Part shown: positions 44,827 to 54,121 of the stretch, piece by piece | Position numbering within the stretch: the first letter of the stretch is position 1 | Layout of the letters: each line of letters starts with the position of its first letter | Source: Massilia sp. BJB1822 | GTDB taxonomy: Bacteria; Pseudomonadota; Gammaproteobacteria; Burkholderiales; Burkholderiaceae_D | Direction of reading: 5' to 3' | DNA: 64,000 nucleotides | Assembly: GCF_013369485.1 (NCBI RefSeq) | Contig: NZ_JABWEB010000022.1 | Location: forward strand, 17,407-81,406 | Notes under the pieces: generated by a model | Told to the model about the DNA's origin: nothing | The model's input: the letters and a program-made list of their open reading frames with translations, nothing else | Databases searched by the model: none | Program-made: the position numbers and the translations under genes

Positions 44827-46220
44827 AAGCCACCGAGCTGCTGCGCCAGGCCACCGGCATGAATCTGTCGCGCGCTGCAGTGGACGAGGCGGTGCAGCAG
44901 CGCATGGAGCTGACCGGCTGCCGCGACCGTAAAGCCTATCTGCGCGACATCGCGCCGGAAGAACTGACCGCCCTGGTGGAGCTGCTGGTGGTACCGGAAT
45001 CCTGGCTGTTCCGCGACCCGCAAGCCTTTGTCGTCGCCGTCCAGCATGTGCAACTGCGCGCCGCCGACGCCGCGCGCATGGGCCGGCCGGTACGCATCCT
45101 GTCCCTGCCCTGCGCCGGCGGCGAAGAACCGTATTCAATGGCGATGGCGCTGGCCGACGCCGGGGTCGCGCCGTCGGCCTACGCCATCGACGCTTGCGAC
45201 CTGAGTCCGGCCTGCATCGCGCGCGCCCAGCGCGGCGTGTATGGCCGCAATGCCTTCCGCAACAGCGACCTATCCTTCCGCGAGCGCTATTTCACGCCGC
45301 TCGGCAGCGAGCGTTACCAGATCAATGAAGCAATCCAGCGCCAGGTGCGCTTCCGCCAGGCCAATCTGCTGACGCTCGACGCCACGCGCTGGCGGGGCTG
45401 CTATGACGTGATCTTTTGCCGCAATCTGCTGATCTATTTCGACAAGCCCACGGTGCGCGCGGCGATTCAGCGCATCGCCACCATGCTGGCCGACAATGGC
45501 GTCCTGCTGTCCGGCTATGCCGAGCTGCCCAGCTTTGTGCACAATGGCTTCACCCCGCTGCCGCACCGTCAGGCGTTCGCCCTGCGCAAGGACGACAGCG
45601 GCCCGGCCGCCGCTATTGTCCAGCCGACCTGGTTCCCGGAACGGCGCCAGGCACCGCCCTGCGACGGCGCCGCCATCCCCGCGCGCGGCACGCCCACCCG
45701 CCGCAGCTCGGATGTGGCGCGCCTGATGTGGCAAAGCCTGGCGCCCATAGCATCCTCGCCCGCCGCGCCAACCGCGCGCCAGCCTGCGCCAGCGCCCCAG
45801 CCGACACTTCAACCGCTGCCGCGCACCGCGCGCGCGCAGCCTGTGGCGCCAGCGGCCGCAGTGGTAGTGCCGACCAGGCCAGCCGTTGCCGAAGCGCTGG
45901 CCACCGCCGAGACGCTGGCCGAGGCCCGTCGCCTGGCCGACCAGGGCCGCGTCGACGAAGCGGCTGCCGCCTGCCGCCGCTGGCTGGAACGCGCGCCCGA
46001 TTCGGCCGAGGCCTATTTCATCCTTGGCCTGCTGAGCGAAATCGGCCGGCAGCCGGAACAAGCCGAGGCGCTGCTGAAGCGCTGCCTCTACCTGCAGCCC
46101 GACCATTACGAAGCCCTGTGCCATCTGGCCCTATTGACCGAGCAAGGCGGCGATCCCAGCGCCGCCGCCACGCTGAAGGCGCGCGCGGCGCGCGTCTACC
46201 AGCGCCAGCAGCCCCAATAA
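44823..46220 (+). CDS. wspC: WspC, CheR-type methyltransferase with TPR tail
   Basis: This 465-residue protein methylates glutamates on WspA using S-adenosylmethionine and so tunes the pathway. The CheR domain covers about residues 1-270, with the SAM-binding LSLPCAGGEEPYSMAMAL and the catalytic region CYDVIFCRNLLIYF. A Pro/Ala-rich linker at about 300-350 leads to a short TPR region (DSAEAYFILGLLSEIGRQPEQAEALL at the core). This CheR-TPR fusion is a mark of WspC. It is co-translated with wspB. Confidence 0.92.
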   Translation: MKATELLRQATGMNLSRAAVDEAVQQRMELTGCRDRKAYLRDIAPEELTALVELLVVPESWLFRDPQAFVVAVQHVQLRAADAARMGRPVRILSLPCAGGEEPYSMAMALADAGVAPSAYAIDACDLSPACIARAQRGVYGRNAFRNSDLSFRERYFTPLGSERYQINEAIQRQVRFRQANLLTLDATRWRGCYDVIFCRNLLIYFDKPTVRAAIQRIATMLADNGVLLSGYAELPSFVHNGFTPLPHRQAFALRKDDSGPAAAIVQPTWFPERRQAPPCDGAAIPARGTPTRRSSDVARLMWQSLAPIASSPAAPTARQPAPAPQPTLQPLPRTARAQPVAPAAAVVVPTRPAVAEALATAETLAEARRLADQGRVDEAAAACRRWLERAPDSAEAYFILGLLSEIGRQPEQAEALLKRCLYLQPDHYEALCHLALLTEQGGDPSAAATLKARAARVYQRQQPQ

Positions 46221-46229
46221 GAGAAGAGC

Positions 46230-46904
46230 ATGACGACTGCCCAAGCCCAAGAGCTCAACGATTGCTGGAACCGCATAGGCGTGGCGGGCGACCACAGTTG
46301 CGCCCAGCTGCCGCAGGCCATCCACTGCCGCAACTGCCCGGTATATGCCGGCGCGGCCCAGCATAATCTGCAGCGCCCGCTCTCGCCCGGCTACCGGCGC
46401 GAATGGGCCGAGTATTTCCGCCGTCCGGCGCAGGAAAGCGCGCGCCACGACGCCTCCTGCGTGGTCTTCCGCATCGGCATCGAGTGGCTGTCCCTGCCCA
46501 CGCCCCTGTTCCTGCAAGTGGCGCCGCAAGCCCAGCCCCACCGCCTGCCGCACCGCGCGGCGCATGGCCTGGCGGGCATCGTCAATGTCGGCGGCAAGCT
46601 CTATCCCTGCGTGTCGCTGGCAGCCCTGATGGGCATCGACGAGCGCGACACCCAGGACCGCGGTGGCCACCATATCTTCCCGCGCCTGCTGCTGGTGCGC
46701 ATGGACAACGAAACCTATGCCCTGCCCGTGGCCGAGCTGTACGGCATCGAACGCTATCGCAGCGAGGACATGCTGGCGCCGGCCGCCACCATCAACAAGG
46801 GCTTGACGCGCTATCTGGCGGGCGTGCTGCCACTGCGCGAGATGCAGATCGGCTGTCTGGACGCCGGCCTGCTGGCCCACCAGCTTGCGAGAACCCTGCG
46901 ATGA
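46230..46904 (+). CDS. wspD: WspD, CheW-like coupling protein
   Basis: This 224-residue CheW homologue has the WspD-type cysteine-rich N-terminal extension: NDCWNRIGVAGDHSCAQL and HCRNCPVY. A CheW domain from about residue 75 follows (VVFRIGIEWLSLPTPLF and GIVNVGGKLYPCVSLAALMG). The four conserved cysteines could bind metal or form disulphides, and their role is not established. It overlaps wspE by 4 bases (ATGA). Confidence 0.9.
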   Translation: MTTAQAQELNDCWNRIGVAGDHSCAQLPQAIHCRNCPVYAGAAQHNLQRPLSPGYRREWAEYFRRPAQESARHDASCVVFRIGIEWLSLPTPLFLQVAPQAQPHRLPHRAAHGLAGIVNVGGKLYPCVSLAALMGIDERDTQDRGGHHIFPRLLLVRMDNETYALPVAELYGIERYRSEDMLAPAATINKGLTRYLAGVLPLREMQIGCLDAGLLAHQLARTLR

Positions 46905-49246
46905 GCCAGCCGGAAGACCTCAGCCAGTTCTCCATGCAGGATCTGTTCCGCATGGAGGCGCAAAGCCAGACCCAGATCCTGACCGACGGCCTGCTGGCGC
47001 TGGAGCGCCGCCCCGCCGATGCGGGCGCGCTGGAAGCGATGATGCGCGCCGCCCACTCGATCAAGGGCGCGGCCGCCATCGTCGGACTGGACATGGTGGT
47101 GCAGCTGGCGCACGGCATGGAAGACGCCTTTGTCGCTGCCCAGCATGGCAAGCTGCAACTGACGCCCAACCGCGTCGACGTGCTGCTGGCGGGCGTCGAC
47201 CTGATCCTGCAATGCTCGCAGCTCGACGGCGAAGGCGTGCCGGCCTGGCTGGCCGCCAATGGCGGCCAGCTGGACCAAACCCAGACCCGCATTCGCGGCA
47301 TCGCCTTCCTGCCCGAGCCGGTGCGCCCGGCCGCTGCACCAGCACCTGCACCTGTGCCGACGCCCGCGCCCGCGCCGCTCAGCGCAGCGCCATCCGCACC
47401 GCCGGCGCCGCCCGCTGCCGCGCCAGTGACGCCGCCGGCGGCAGCAACGCCCGCCAGCGATGGCGACAGCGACAACCCGGCTCCGGCGCCGGGCGCGCCG
47501 CCGCGCCAGCTGGCGCCGATGAAGACGGCGCAGAACTACGACCGCCTGCTGTCGCTGGCCAGCGAGTCGCGCATCGGCGCCCACCAGATGCATCCCTTCA
47601 TCCAGAATATGCACCGCTTCAAGCGCAACCAGGCCAGCCTGTTCGGCGCGCTCGATGCGCTGCATGACGCCATCGCCCAGGGCGAGGATGCCGCGCTCAA
47701 GGAAAAATCCGTGCTGGCCCAGCAGCGCAGCCAGCCGCTGCGCCAATTCATGCTCGAGCATATCGCCGAGATCGAAGCCTATGAGCGGCGCCTGCTGGCC
47801 ACCTCGAAGAATATGGTGGACGAGGTGCTGATGCTGCGCATGCGTCCCTTCCGCGACGGCGTGCAGCACTTCCCGCGCATGGTGCGCGACCTGGCGCGCA
47901 ATATGGGCAAGGATGTGCGGCTCGACATCCGCGGCGAAGATACCCTGGTCGACCGCGACATCCTGGCGCATATGGAAAGCCCGCTCAACCACATGCTGCG
48001 CAACGCCGTCGACCACGGCATGGAAACACCGGAGCAGCGCAGCGCGGCCGGCAAGCCCGGCGTCGGCAGCGTGGTGCTGGAGGCGCGCCACCGCGCCGGC
48101 ATGCTCAGCATCGAGATATACGATGATGGGCGCGGCGTCGATATCGAGAAAATCCGCCGCACCGTCATCCAGCGCAAGATGGCGCCGGAGCAGATGGCGC
48201 TCGCCATGTCGGCGGCCGAGCTGATGGAATTCCTCTTCCTGCCCGCCTTCAGCCTGAAGGACAGCACCACCGAGATTTCCGGCCGCGGCGTCGGCCTGGA
48301 CATCGTGCACGACACCATCCGCCAGCAAAACGGCACGGTGAAAATCGAGTCCGAAGCGGGCAAGGGCTTCCGCACCTCGATCACCCTGCCGCTGACCCAG
48401 TCCATGGTGCGCGCCCTGGTGGTGGAGATTGCGGGCGAGGCCTATGCCATCCCCATCGTCAAGGTCGAGCGCGTGCTGCGCGTGCCGCAGAGCGCCATCC
48501 ATGTGCTGGAGAACAAGCAGTTCTTCGAGCACGAGGGCGAGCATCTGGGCCTGGTGCCGGCAGCCCAGGTGCTGGAGCTGGGCGAGCATAACGACGCCCA
48601 GGCCGAGCTGCCGGTGGTGGTGATCGGCAGCGGTGCGCGCCGCTACGCGCTGGTGATGGATACTATCCGCGGCGAGCAAAGCCTGGCGGTGCAAAGCCTG
48701 GAAGCGGTATTCGGCAAGATGCGCGACATCTACGCCGCCGCCCTGCTCGACAATGGCGAGCCGGTGCTGATCCTGGACGTGGCCGACCTGCTGGTCTCCA
48801 TCGACAAGCTGCTGCACGAAGGCGCGCTGCACCAGATGCTGCGCGGCGGCCAGGGCGCGCGCCGCAAGCTCAAGCGCGTGCTGGTGGTGGACGATTCGCT
48901 CACCGTGCGCGAGATGGAGCGCAAGCTGCTGCTGGGCCGCGGCTACCAGGTGGACGTCGCCATCGACGGCATCGACGGCTGGAATATGGTACGCAGCGGC
49001 GAATACGATCTGGTGGTGACCGACATCGATATGCCGCGCATGGACGGCATCGAGCTGGTGGCCCTGATCAAGCGCGATCTGCACCTGCACAAGCTGCCGG
49101 TGATGGTCGTGTCCTATAAAGACCGGCCGGAAGACCGGGCGCGCGGCATGGCCGCCGGCGCCGACTACTATCTGACCAAGGGCAGTTTCCACGACGAGAC
49201 CCTGCTCGACGCCGTTGCCGACCTGATCGGAGAAGCCAGTTCATGA
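46901..49246 (+). CDS. wspE: WspE, CheA-type hybrid kinase with receiver domain
   Basis: This 781-residue kinase has an N-terminal HPt domain (histidine near residue 51 in AAHSIKGAA) and a Pro/Ala-rich linker at about 145-200. A dimerisation helix pair and ATPase domain follow (HMLRNAVDHGME, DDGRGVDIEKI, SGRGVGLDIVHDTI), then a CheW-like domain at about 510-640. A C-terminal receiver domain has VLVVDDSLTVREME and phosphoacceptor in VVTDIDMPRMDG. It would phosphorylate WspR and WspF. The ATG at 46901 overlaps the wspD stop. A longer open frame upstream lies inside wspD and is rejected. Confidence 0.94.
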   Translation: MSQPEDLSQFSMQDLFRMEAQSQTQILTDGLLALERRPADAGALEAMMRAAHSIKGAAAIVGLDMVVQLAHGMEDAFVAAQHGKLQLTPNRVDVLLAGVDLILQCSQLDGEGVPAWLAANGGQLDQTQTRIRGIAFLPEPVRPAAAPAPAPVPTPAPAPLSAAPSAPPAPPAAAPVTPPAAATPASDGDSDNPAPAPGAPPRQLAPMKTAQNYDRLLSLASESRIGAHQMHPFIQNMHRFKRNQASLFGALDALHDAIAQGEDAALKEKSVLAQQRSQPLRQFMLEHIAEIEAYERRLLATSKNMVDEVLMLRMRPFRDGVQHFPRMVRDLARNMGKDVRLDIRGEDTLVDRDILAHMESPLNHMLRNAVDHGMETPEQRSAAGKPGVGSVVLEARHRAGMLSIEIYDDGRGVDIEKIRRTVIQRKMAPEQMALAMSAAELMEFLFLPAFSLKDSTTEISGRGVGLDIVHDTIRQQNGTVKIESEAGKGFRTSITLPLTQSMVRALVVEIAGEAYAIPIVKVERVLRVPQSAIHVLENKQFFEHEGEHLGLVPAAQVLELGEHNDAQAELPVVVIGSGARRYALVMDTIRGEQSLAVQSLEAVFGKMRDIYAAALLDNGEPVLILDVADLLVSIDKLLHEGALHQMLRGGQGARRKLKRVLVVDDSLTVREMERKLLLGRGYQVDVAIDGIDGWNMVRSGEYDLVVTDIDMPRMDGIELVALIKRDLHLHKLPVMVVSYKDRPEDRARGMAAGADYYLTKGSFHDETLLDAVADLIGEASS

Positions 49247-50271
49247 AAATCGCCATCGCCAATGATGTGCCCATGGCCGCCGAAGCACTGCGGCGCGTCA
49301 TCGCCGCCACCCACGAGCACCAGGTGCTGTGGATCGCGCGCACCGGCGGCGAAGCGCTGCGCATGTGCCACGACAAGCGCCCCGACCTGATCCTGATGGA
49401 CTTGAATATGCCCGAGCTGGACGGGGTGGAGGCGACGCGCCGCATCATGGACGAATGCCCCTGCGCCATCCTGATCGTCACCGGGCGGCCGCAGGACAAT
49501 GTGAACCAGGTTTTCCGCGCGCTCGGCGCCGGCGCGCTCGACGTCACCGCCACGCCCATGCTGCAAGGCCAGCAGGATGGCGCCGCCGCCCTGCTGGCCA
49601 AGATCCACACCATCGAAAAACTGGTGCGCCACAGCGGCGGCAGCCAGGCCATGCTGCCGCGCGGCGTGGCGCCGCCAGCCGAGCGCCATGAGGACGTCAT
49701 CCATACCCTGGTGGCGATCGGCGCCTCCACCGGCGGCCCGGCGGCCATCGCGCAGATGCTGGCCGGCTGGCGCGCGCCGCGCGGCTGCGCCATCGTGGTG
49801 GTGCAGCACATCGACGAGAACTTCGCCGACAATTTTTCCAAATGGCTGGGCGACCAGTTGGTGATGCCGGTGCGCTCCATCGAGCAGCGCGACGAGTTGC
49901 TTTCCGGCACGGTTCTTATCGCGAAAAGCAACGACCACTTACTGCTGGATGAAAAGCTGCGATTGGTTTACGATGCTCATCCAAAGGACTACGCTTACCG
50001 CCCCTCGGTCGATGTGTTTTTCCAGTGCATCGCCCGCCATTGGCGCGGCGCAGCCTTCGGAGTGTTGCTTACAGGCATGGGCCGCGATGGCGCCGCCGGT
50101 TTGCTGGCCATGCGCCAGGCCGGCATGCATACCGTGGCCCAGGACCAGGCCAGCAGCGCCGTGTACGGCATGCCGCGCGCGGCGGCCGAACTGGCGGCGG
50201 CCCAGCTGATTCTCCCCTTGGAAAAAATCGGCCCCTTCCTGCGCAGCACCGTGAGCAATGGCAGCCACTGA
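49243..50271 (+). CDS. wspF: WspF, CheB-type methylesterase
   Basis: This 342-residue protein pairs a receiver domain (phosphoacceptor in LILMDLNMPELDGVEA, near residue 50) with a CheB methylesterase. The catalytic residues lie in IGASTGGPAA (Ser), VQHIDENF (His) and GMGRDGAAGL (Asp). WspF removes methyl groups from WspA and damps signalling. In Pseudomonas, wspF loss gives wrinkly, high c-di-GMP variants. It overlaps wspE by 4 bases. The gene looks intact. Confidence 0.94.
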   Translation: MKIAIANDVPMAAEALRRVIAATHEHQVLWIARTGGEALRMCHDKRPDLILMDLNMPELDGVEATRRIMDECPCAILIVTGRPQDNVNQVFRALGAGALDVTATPMLQGQQDGAAALLAKIHTIEKLVRHSGGSQAMLPRGVAPPAERHEDVIHTLVAIGASTGGPAAIAQMLAGWRAPRGCAIVVVQHIDENFADNFSKWLGDQLVMPVRSIEQRDELLSGTVLIAKSNDHLLLDEKLRLVYDAHPKDYAYRPSVDVFFQCIARHWRGAAFGVLLTGMGRDGAAGLLAMRQAGMHTVAQDQASSAVYGMPRAAAELAAAQLILPLEKIGPFLRSTVSNGSH

Positions 50272-50320
50272 GCGCCATGACAGGCATGACAGCATCAACC
50301 GTTGATTCGAAGAGAGTACG

Positions 50321-51379
50321 ATGTCCGATGTTTTCACCGCCGCGGCGGCGCAAGAACAAGAGCCGGCGATCACTGCATTCAAGGTCCGCGTCCTGCTGGT
50401 GGACGACCAACTCATCATCGTGGAAGCCGTGCGCCGCATGCTCAGCGACCACCCCGACATCGAGTTCCACCATGTGACCGATCCGCAGCAAGCGTTCGAC
50501 ACGGCGCTGTTGCTGCAGCCGACCGTCATCCTGCAGGATCTGGTGCTGCCCGAGGTCGATGGCTTCGACCTGATCCGCCGCTACCGCGCCCACGAAATCC
50601 TGCGCCACATTCCCGTCATCGTGCTGTCCTCGCGCGAAGACCCCAAGCTCAAGGCGCACAGCTTCGCCATGGGCGCCAACGACTATATGGTCAAGCTGCC
50701 CGACCGGCTGGAAGTGCTGGCGCGCGTGCGCTACCACTCGGCTGCCCATATCAACCGTCTGCAGCGCGACGAAGCCTTCCGCTTCCTGCGCGAAAGCCAG
50801 CAGCGCCTGGCCGACGCCAATATCGAGCTGCAAAAGCTGGCCGCCCTCGATCCCCTGACCGGCATCGCCAACCGCCGCCGCTTCGACGAGGTGCTGCAGG
50901 TGGAGTGGCAGCGCGCCCAGCGCGAGCGCCAGCCGCTGGCGCTGCTGCTCTGCGATGTAGACTTTTTCAAAGCCTATAACGACAGCTTCGGCCACCCGGC
51001 CGGCGACCTGTGCCTGAAGAAGACGGCGGCCGTGCTGACCGCCCACCTGAAACGCGCGGCCGACCTGGCGGCGCGCTATGGCGGCGAGGAATTCGCCATC
51101 ATCCTGCCCGACACCGACGCCGCTGGCGCGCTGACCGTGGCGCAAGCCTGCATCGCCCACCTGCAAGGCCTCGGTCTGGCCAATCCCGACGCCCAGCCGC
51201 TGGGCGTGGTCACCATGTCGGTCGGCGTGGCCACCATGGTGCCGACGCCCGAGTACGGCCCGGCCGAGCTGATCGCCCAAGCCGACCGCGCCCTGTACGC
51301 CGCCAAACGCAGCGGCCGCAACTGCGTGCTCGACGCCGCCAGCCTTACCCCCCCCTCAGCACCGCAATCCTTGACATAA
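50321..51379 (+). CDS. wspR: WspR, receiver-GGDEF diguanylate cyclase
   Basis: This 352-residue output protein of the Wsp pathway has a receiver domain (phosphoacceptor in ILQDLVLPEVDG, near residue 73) and a helical linker. The GGDEF domain has active site GGEEF at about 253-257. An allosteric inhibitory site RxxD (RAAD) lies five residues before it, exactly the spacing needed for product inhibition by c-di-GMP. Phosphorylation by WspE should raise c-di-GMP and favour attachment. It is separated from wspF by 49 bases and has its own GAAGAGAG ribosome binding site. Confidence 0.94.
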   Translation: MSDVFTAAAAQEQEPAITAFKVRVLLVDDQLIIVEAVRRMLSDHPDIEFHHVTDPQQAFDTALLLQPTVILQDLVLPEVDGFDLIRRYRAHEILRHIPVIVLSSREDPKLKAHSFAMGANDYMVKLPDRLEVLARVRYHSAAHINRLQRDEAFRFLRESQQRLADANIELQKLAALDPLTGIANRRRFDEVLQVEWQRAQRERQPLALLLCDVDFFKAYNDSFGHPAGDLCLKKTAAVLTAHLKRAADLAARYGGEEFAIILPDTDAAGALTVAQACIAHLQGLGLANPDAQPLGVVTMSVGVATMVPTPEYGPAELIAQADRALYAAKRSGRNCVLDAASLTPPSAPQSLT

Positions 51380-51418
51380 AGAAATCGGCTGCTCGCACCA
51401 GCCCGCTCCTGCCGTTCT

Positions 51419-51733
51419 ATGAAAAAACCCCATTTAATATCACTGATCCCCTTACTCTACGCGGGGAATGCCTACGCCAGCGGCAATGTTTTTTTACTCT
51501 ATTTATTCTTTGCTGCTCCACTTTTTCAACTGATGGGTTTTCTATACTTTGTCTGGATAGAAAAGGGCCGGCGCCTGCTGACCGTCCTGGTTTATCTCGC
51601 TCTGTTCGGCTTGCTCTGGCGCTGGGGTTTGCACACTCATCTTATCTCCCCCGAAGCGGTCGGCACATTATTGCTAGGCCTGCCGATTATCCTGGTGCTT
51701 GGCCGGGCATGGTACGCGCGCCGAGGGCAATAA
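51419..51733 (+). CDS. Small membrane protein, unknown function
   Basis: This 104-residue protein has three hydrophobic segments (ISLIPLLYAGNAYA, FLLYLFFAAPLFQLMGFLYFVW and LLTVLVYLALFGLLWRW) plus a fourth near the C-terminus. The first could be a signal peptide. I do not recognise the family. It is AT-richer at its 5' end than its neighbours. TTGACA at 51371-51376 is a possible -35 element, but no clear -10 follows. Its last 47 bases overlap the 3' end of the convergent DUF998 gene. Confidence 0.6.
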   Translation: MKKPHLISLIPLLYAGNAYASGNVFLLYLFFAAPLFQLMGFLYFVWIEKGRRLLTVLVYLALFGLLWRWGLHTHLISPEAVGTLLLGLPIILVLGRAWYARRGQ

Positions 51734-52361
51734 GCGCTCGGCGCTTCCACAACAAAATCGCTGTAACGGCGAACCACAGGAAGTAGCCCAGAAAGCCGAT
51801 GCGCTGCCCCCAGCCGGGCAGCACATCGGCGCCCGCGCGGAACGCCGCCTGCCAGCCGATATTCAACAGCACGAAGCCCATGAAACAGGGCGTGAGCCGG
51901 CCCCAGACCTTCCATCCCAGCTGGCGCGCGAAGAGCGGCCCGAGCCAGCACAGTGCCATGGCCCACAGCAGGCCCGAGCCCATGGCGCCGATGGCGTGCG
52001 CGATGGTCAAGACCGAACCATAATCGTCGGGATCGAGCGGGAAAATGCCCGCCGCCGCCAGCATCAATCCCGATCCCATCAGCAGCGCCGGCCCGGTGCG
52101 CCGGTCCGCAACGCGCAGCAGCGCATACGCGAACCAGGCCAGCAGCAAGCCCGGCACGATAAAGCCCAACAGATTGAAAGCCGGCGCGGCCGGCGCGCCC
52201 AGTGCGCCCAGCTCGCTGACGGCTTTGCGGCCATGCGCATAGCCGTCGCCGCGCCAGGCCGCGAAACTGATCAGGCTGGCGAAGAACAGCACGCCGGCCA
52301 GCAGCCCGGCCAGCCATGCCGCCCCGCCTGATGCGGGTGCCGGCGCCATCGTCCTTTCCAT
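51687..52361 (-). CDS. DUF998 family membrane protein
   Basis: This 224-residue polytopic membrane protein has about six helices and the DUF998 pattern: YAHGRKAVSELGALGAPAAPAFNLLGF, GIFPLDPDDYGS and HAIGAMGSGLLWAMAL. Members have no assigned biochemical function. The 3' end overlaps a convergent small gene by 47 bases. The start at 52361 is followed shortly by a second ATG at 52349, and either could be used. Confidence 0.82.
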   Translation of the reverse strand: MERTMAPAPASGGAAWLAGLLAGVLFFASLISFAAWRGDGYAHGRKAVSELGALGAPAAPAFNLLGFIVPGLLLAWFAYALLRVADRRTGPALLMGSGLMLAAAGIFPLDPDDYGSVLTIAHAIGAMGSGLLWAMALCWLGPLFARQLGWKVWGRLTPCFMGFVLLNIGWQAAFRAGADVLPGWGQRIGFLGYFLWFAVTAILLWKRRALIALGARTMPGQAPG

Positions 52362-52474
52362 ATTTCCCCTATATTCTTGTTGGGTGACGGCGATGCTAGC
52401 ATGCGGCCCGAGCTAAAGCATTAAGGCGGAATGTCCAGGCAGAGGGATCTAAAAGGCGGGTATTGACGGGGAGC

Positions 52475-52912
52475 TTAAACTGCGCCGGCCGTCACCGTGA
52501 GTGACCACGGGGCGGCAATGGGAATTTCCCATCGCCAGCTCACCGGATATTCGTGCGAGGTGGCGACGACAAGTTCTCCGACAATGCTTGCAGAGCAAAA
52601 GGGTTCGGATTCAGACGAATGCAAAAGCCAAATCAGTGAGCTGTCGCTTGCGCGCGCCACGGCGAGAAAACCGGCACCTTCCCAGGACGTTTCTCCGCCA
52701 AACACAAGATAATCCGGCGATACGGCCAAAGGATCGCTGACGCAGATAGCTGACCAATTGTCAGGTTCGCAGTGTAGCAACTCAGCGATAGAACGCCGAG
52801 TTCCCTGCGGTGTGGCATGGCCAAGCAGCGCAATATAAGTATCGTCTTCGAAATAGATTCCATCTTCGACACGGCACTCTTCCGACTTCCAGCGATCAGT
52901 GATTTCCCCCAT
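52475..52912 (-). CDS. Hypothetical soluble protein
   Basis: This 145-residue acidic protein is rich in beta strands and tryptophan, with segments YFEDDTYIALLGHA, DNWSAICVSDPLAVSPDYLVFGG and PVSWRWEIPIAAPWSL. I do not recognise a family. It has no signal peptide. I chose the ATG at 52912 for its GAGAGAAG ribosome binding site. The frame is open further upstream only because it runs antisense-free through the GC-rich murB gene. It starts 29 bases after the murB stop in the same direction, so it is probably co-transcribed with murB. Confidence 0.65.
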   Translation of the reverse strand: MGEITDRWKSEECRVEDGIYFEDDTYIALLGHATPQGTRRSIAELLHCEPDNWSAICVSDPLAVSPDYLVFGGETSWEGAGFLAVARASDSSLIWLLHSSESEPFCSASIVGELVVATSHEYPVSWRWEIPIAAPWSLTVTAGAV

Positions 52913-52941
52913 GGCTTCTCTCAATGCATGCGTTCCTTCGT

Positions 52942-53970
52942 TTAGACGAAGACCGGCTCCGGCTCCAGCCGCACGCCATAGCGCGCCTGGACGTCGGCCT
53001 GGATGGCGGCTGCCAGCGCCTGCACCTCGGCGCCGGTGGCGCCGCCATTGTTCACCAGCACCAGCGCCTGCTTGGGATAGACCCCGGCGCGGCCCAGCGA
53101 CTTGCCCTTCCAGCCGCACTGGTCGATCAGCCAGCCGGCCGCCAGCTTTTCGCTGCCGTCGGCCTGGCGGTGGTGCACCAGCTCGGGGAACTGCGCCAGC
53201 AGGCGCGCGCACTGCTCGCCCGGCACCACGGGATTTTTGAAGAAGCTGCCGGCATTGCCGATCTCGGCCGGGTCGGGCAGCTTGCGGCGGCGGATGGCGA
53301 TCACGGTATCGGCCACCTGCTGCGGCGTGGGCGCCGTCCAGCCCTGCTGCTGCACGGCCGTCGCCAGCTCGGCGTAGCGCAGATTGGGCTGCCAGGCTTT
53401 AGGCAAGGCAAAGGTCACTTCGAGGATAATCAGCTGTTTGCCCGCAGCCTGCTTGAAAATGCTGTCACGGTAGGCGAAGCGGCAGGCCGCCACATCGAGC
53501 GTAACGATATCGCCACTGACTGTATCAAAGGCGCGCAGGCTATGGAAAACGTCCTTGGTTTCGGCGCCATACGCCCCAATATTCTGGATAGGCGCTGCGC
53601 CCACCGTACCGGGAATCAGGGACAGGTTTTCCAGCCCGCCCAGGCCTTGCGCCAGCGTCCATTGCACGAAAGCGTGCCAGTTCTCGCCGGCCGCCGCCCG
53701 CACATAATGGTGCTGCGCATCGCTGGGCAGCACTTCCTTGCCTTCGAGCGCAATATGCAGCACCAGGCCGGGAAAGTCGGCGCACAGCAGCAGATTGCTG
53801 CCGCCGCCCAGCACCAGGCGCGGCAAGGCGGCCAGGGCCGGATCGGCCAGCACGGCGCGCAACTGTCCCTCATCCGTCACGCGCAGATAGTGCTGCGCCC
53901 TGGCGTCGATGCCAAAGGTATTTAGATGCTTGAGGGAAAATTGATGCTGGAGAGAAATATGTGATTGCAT
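52942..53970 (-). CDS. murB: UDP-N-acetylenolpyruvoylglucosamine reductase MurB
   Basis: This 342-residue type I (E. coli-like) MurB is the FAD/NADPH enzyme that makes UDP-N-acetylmuramic acid for peptidoglycan. It has an N-terminal LKHLNTFGIDARA, the FAD-binding LVLGGGSNLLL and GTVGAAPIQNIGAYGAE. The catalytic serine lies in NAGSFFKNPVV, and the C-terminal ECxxWKGKSLG-like block reads CGWKGKSLGRAGVYP. The start at 53970 is at the expected family length. Confidence 0.95.
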   Translation of the reverse strand: MQSHISLQHQFSLKHLNTFGIDARAQHYLRVTDEGQLRAVLADPALAALPRLVLGGGSNLLLCADFPGLVLHIALEGKEVLPSDAQHHYVRAAAGENWHAFVQWTLAQGLGGLENLSLIPGTVGAAPIQNIGAYGAETKDVFHSLRAFDTVSGDIVTLDVAACRFAYRDSIFKQAAGKQLIILEVTFALPKAWQPNLRYAELATAVQQQGWTAPTPQQVADTVIAIRRRKLPDPAEIGNAGSFFKNPVVPGEQCARLLAQFPELVHHRQADGSEKLAAGWLIDQCGWKGKSLGRAGVYPKQALVLVNNGGATGAEVQALAAAIQADVQARYGVRLEPEPVFV

Positions 53971-54121
53971 AACAAGCCGGGTATTTTGATCGATTATAGT
54001 AGGAAAGGGGTAAAAACGACCGAGCGTTCGCCTCTTTGTCCGTTAAAATGTCGCATCTTTTGAGCGGCGCCCCCTGATTCAGCTGTTACGCGCCGCCCCA
54101 ATAATTACAAGGAAATGCATC

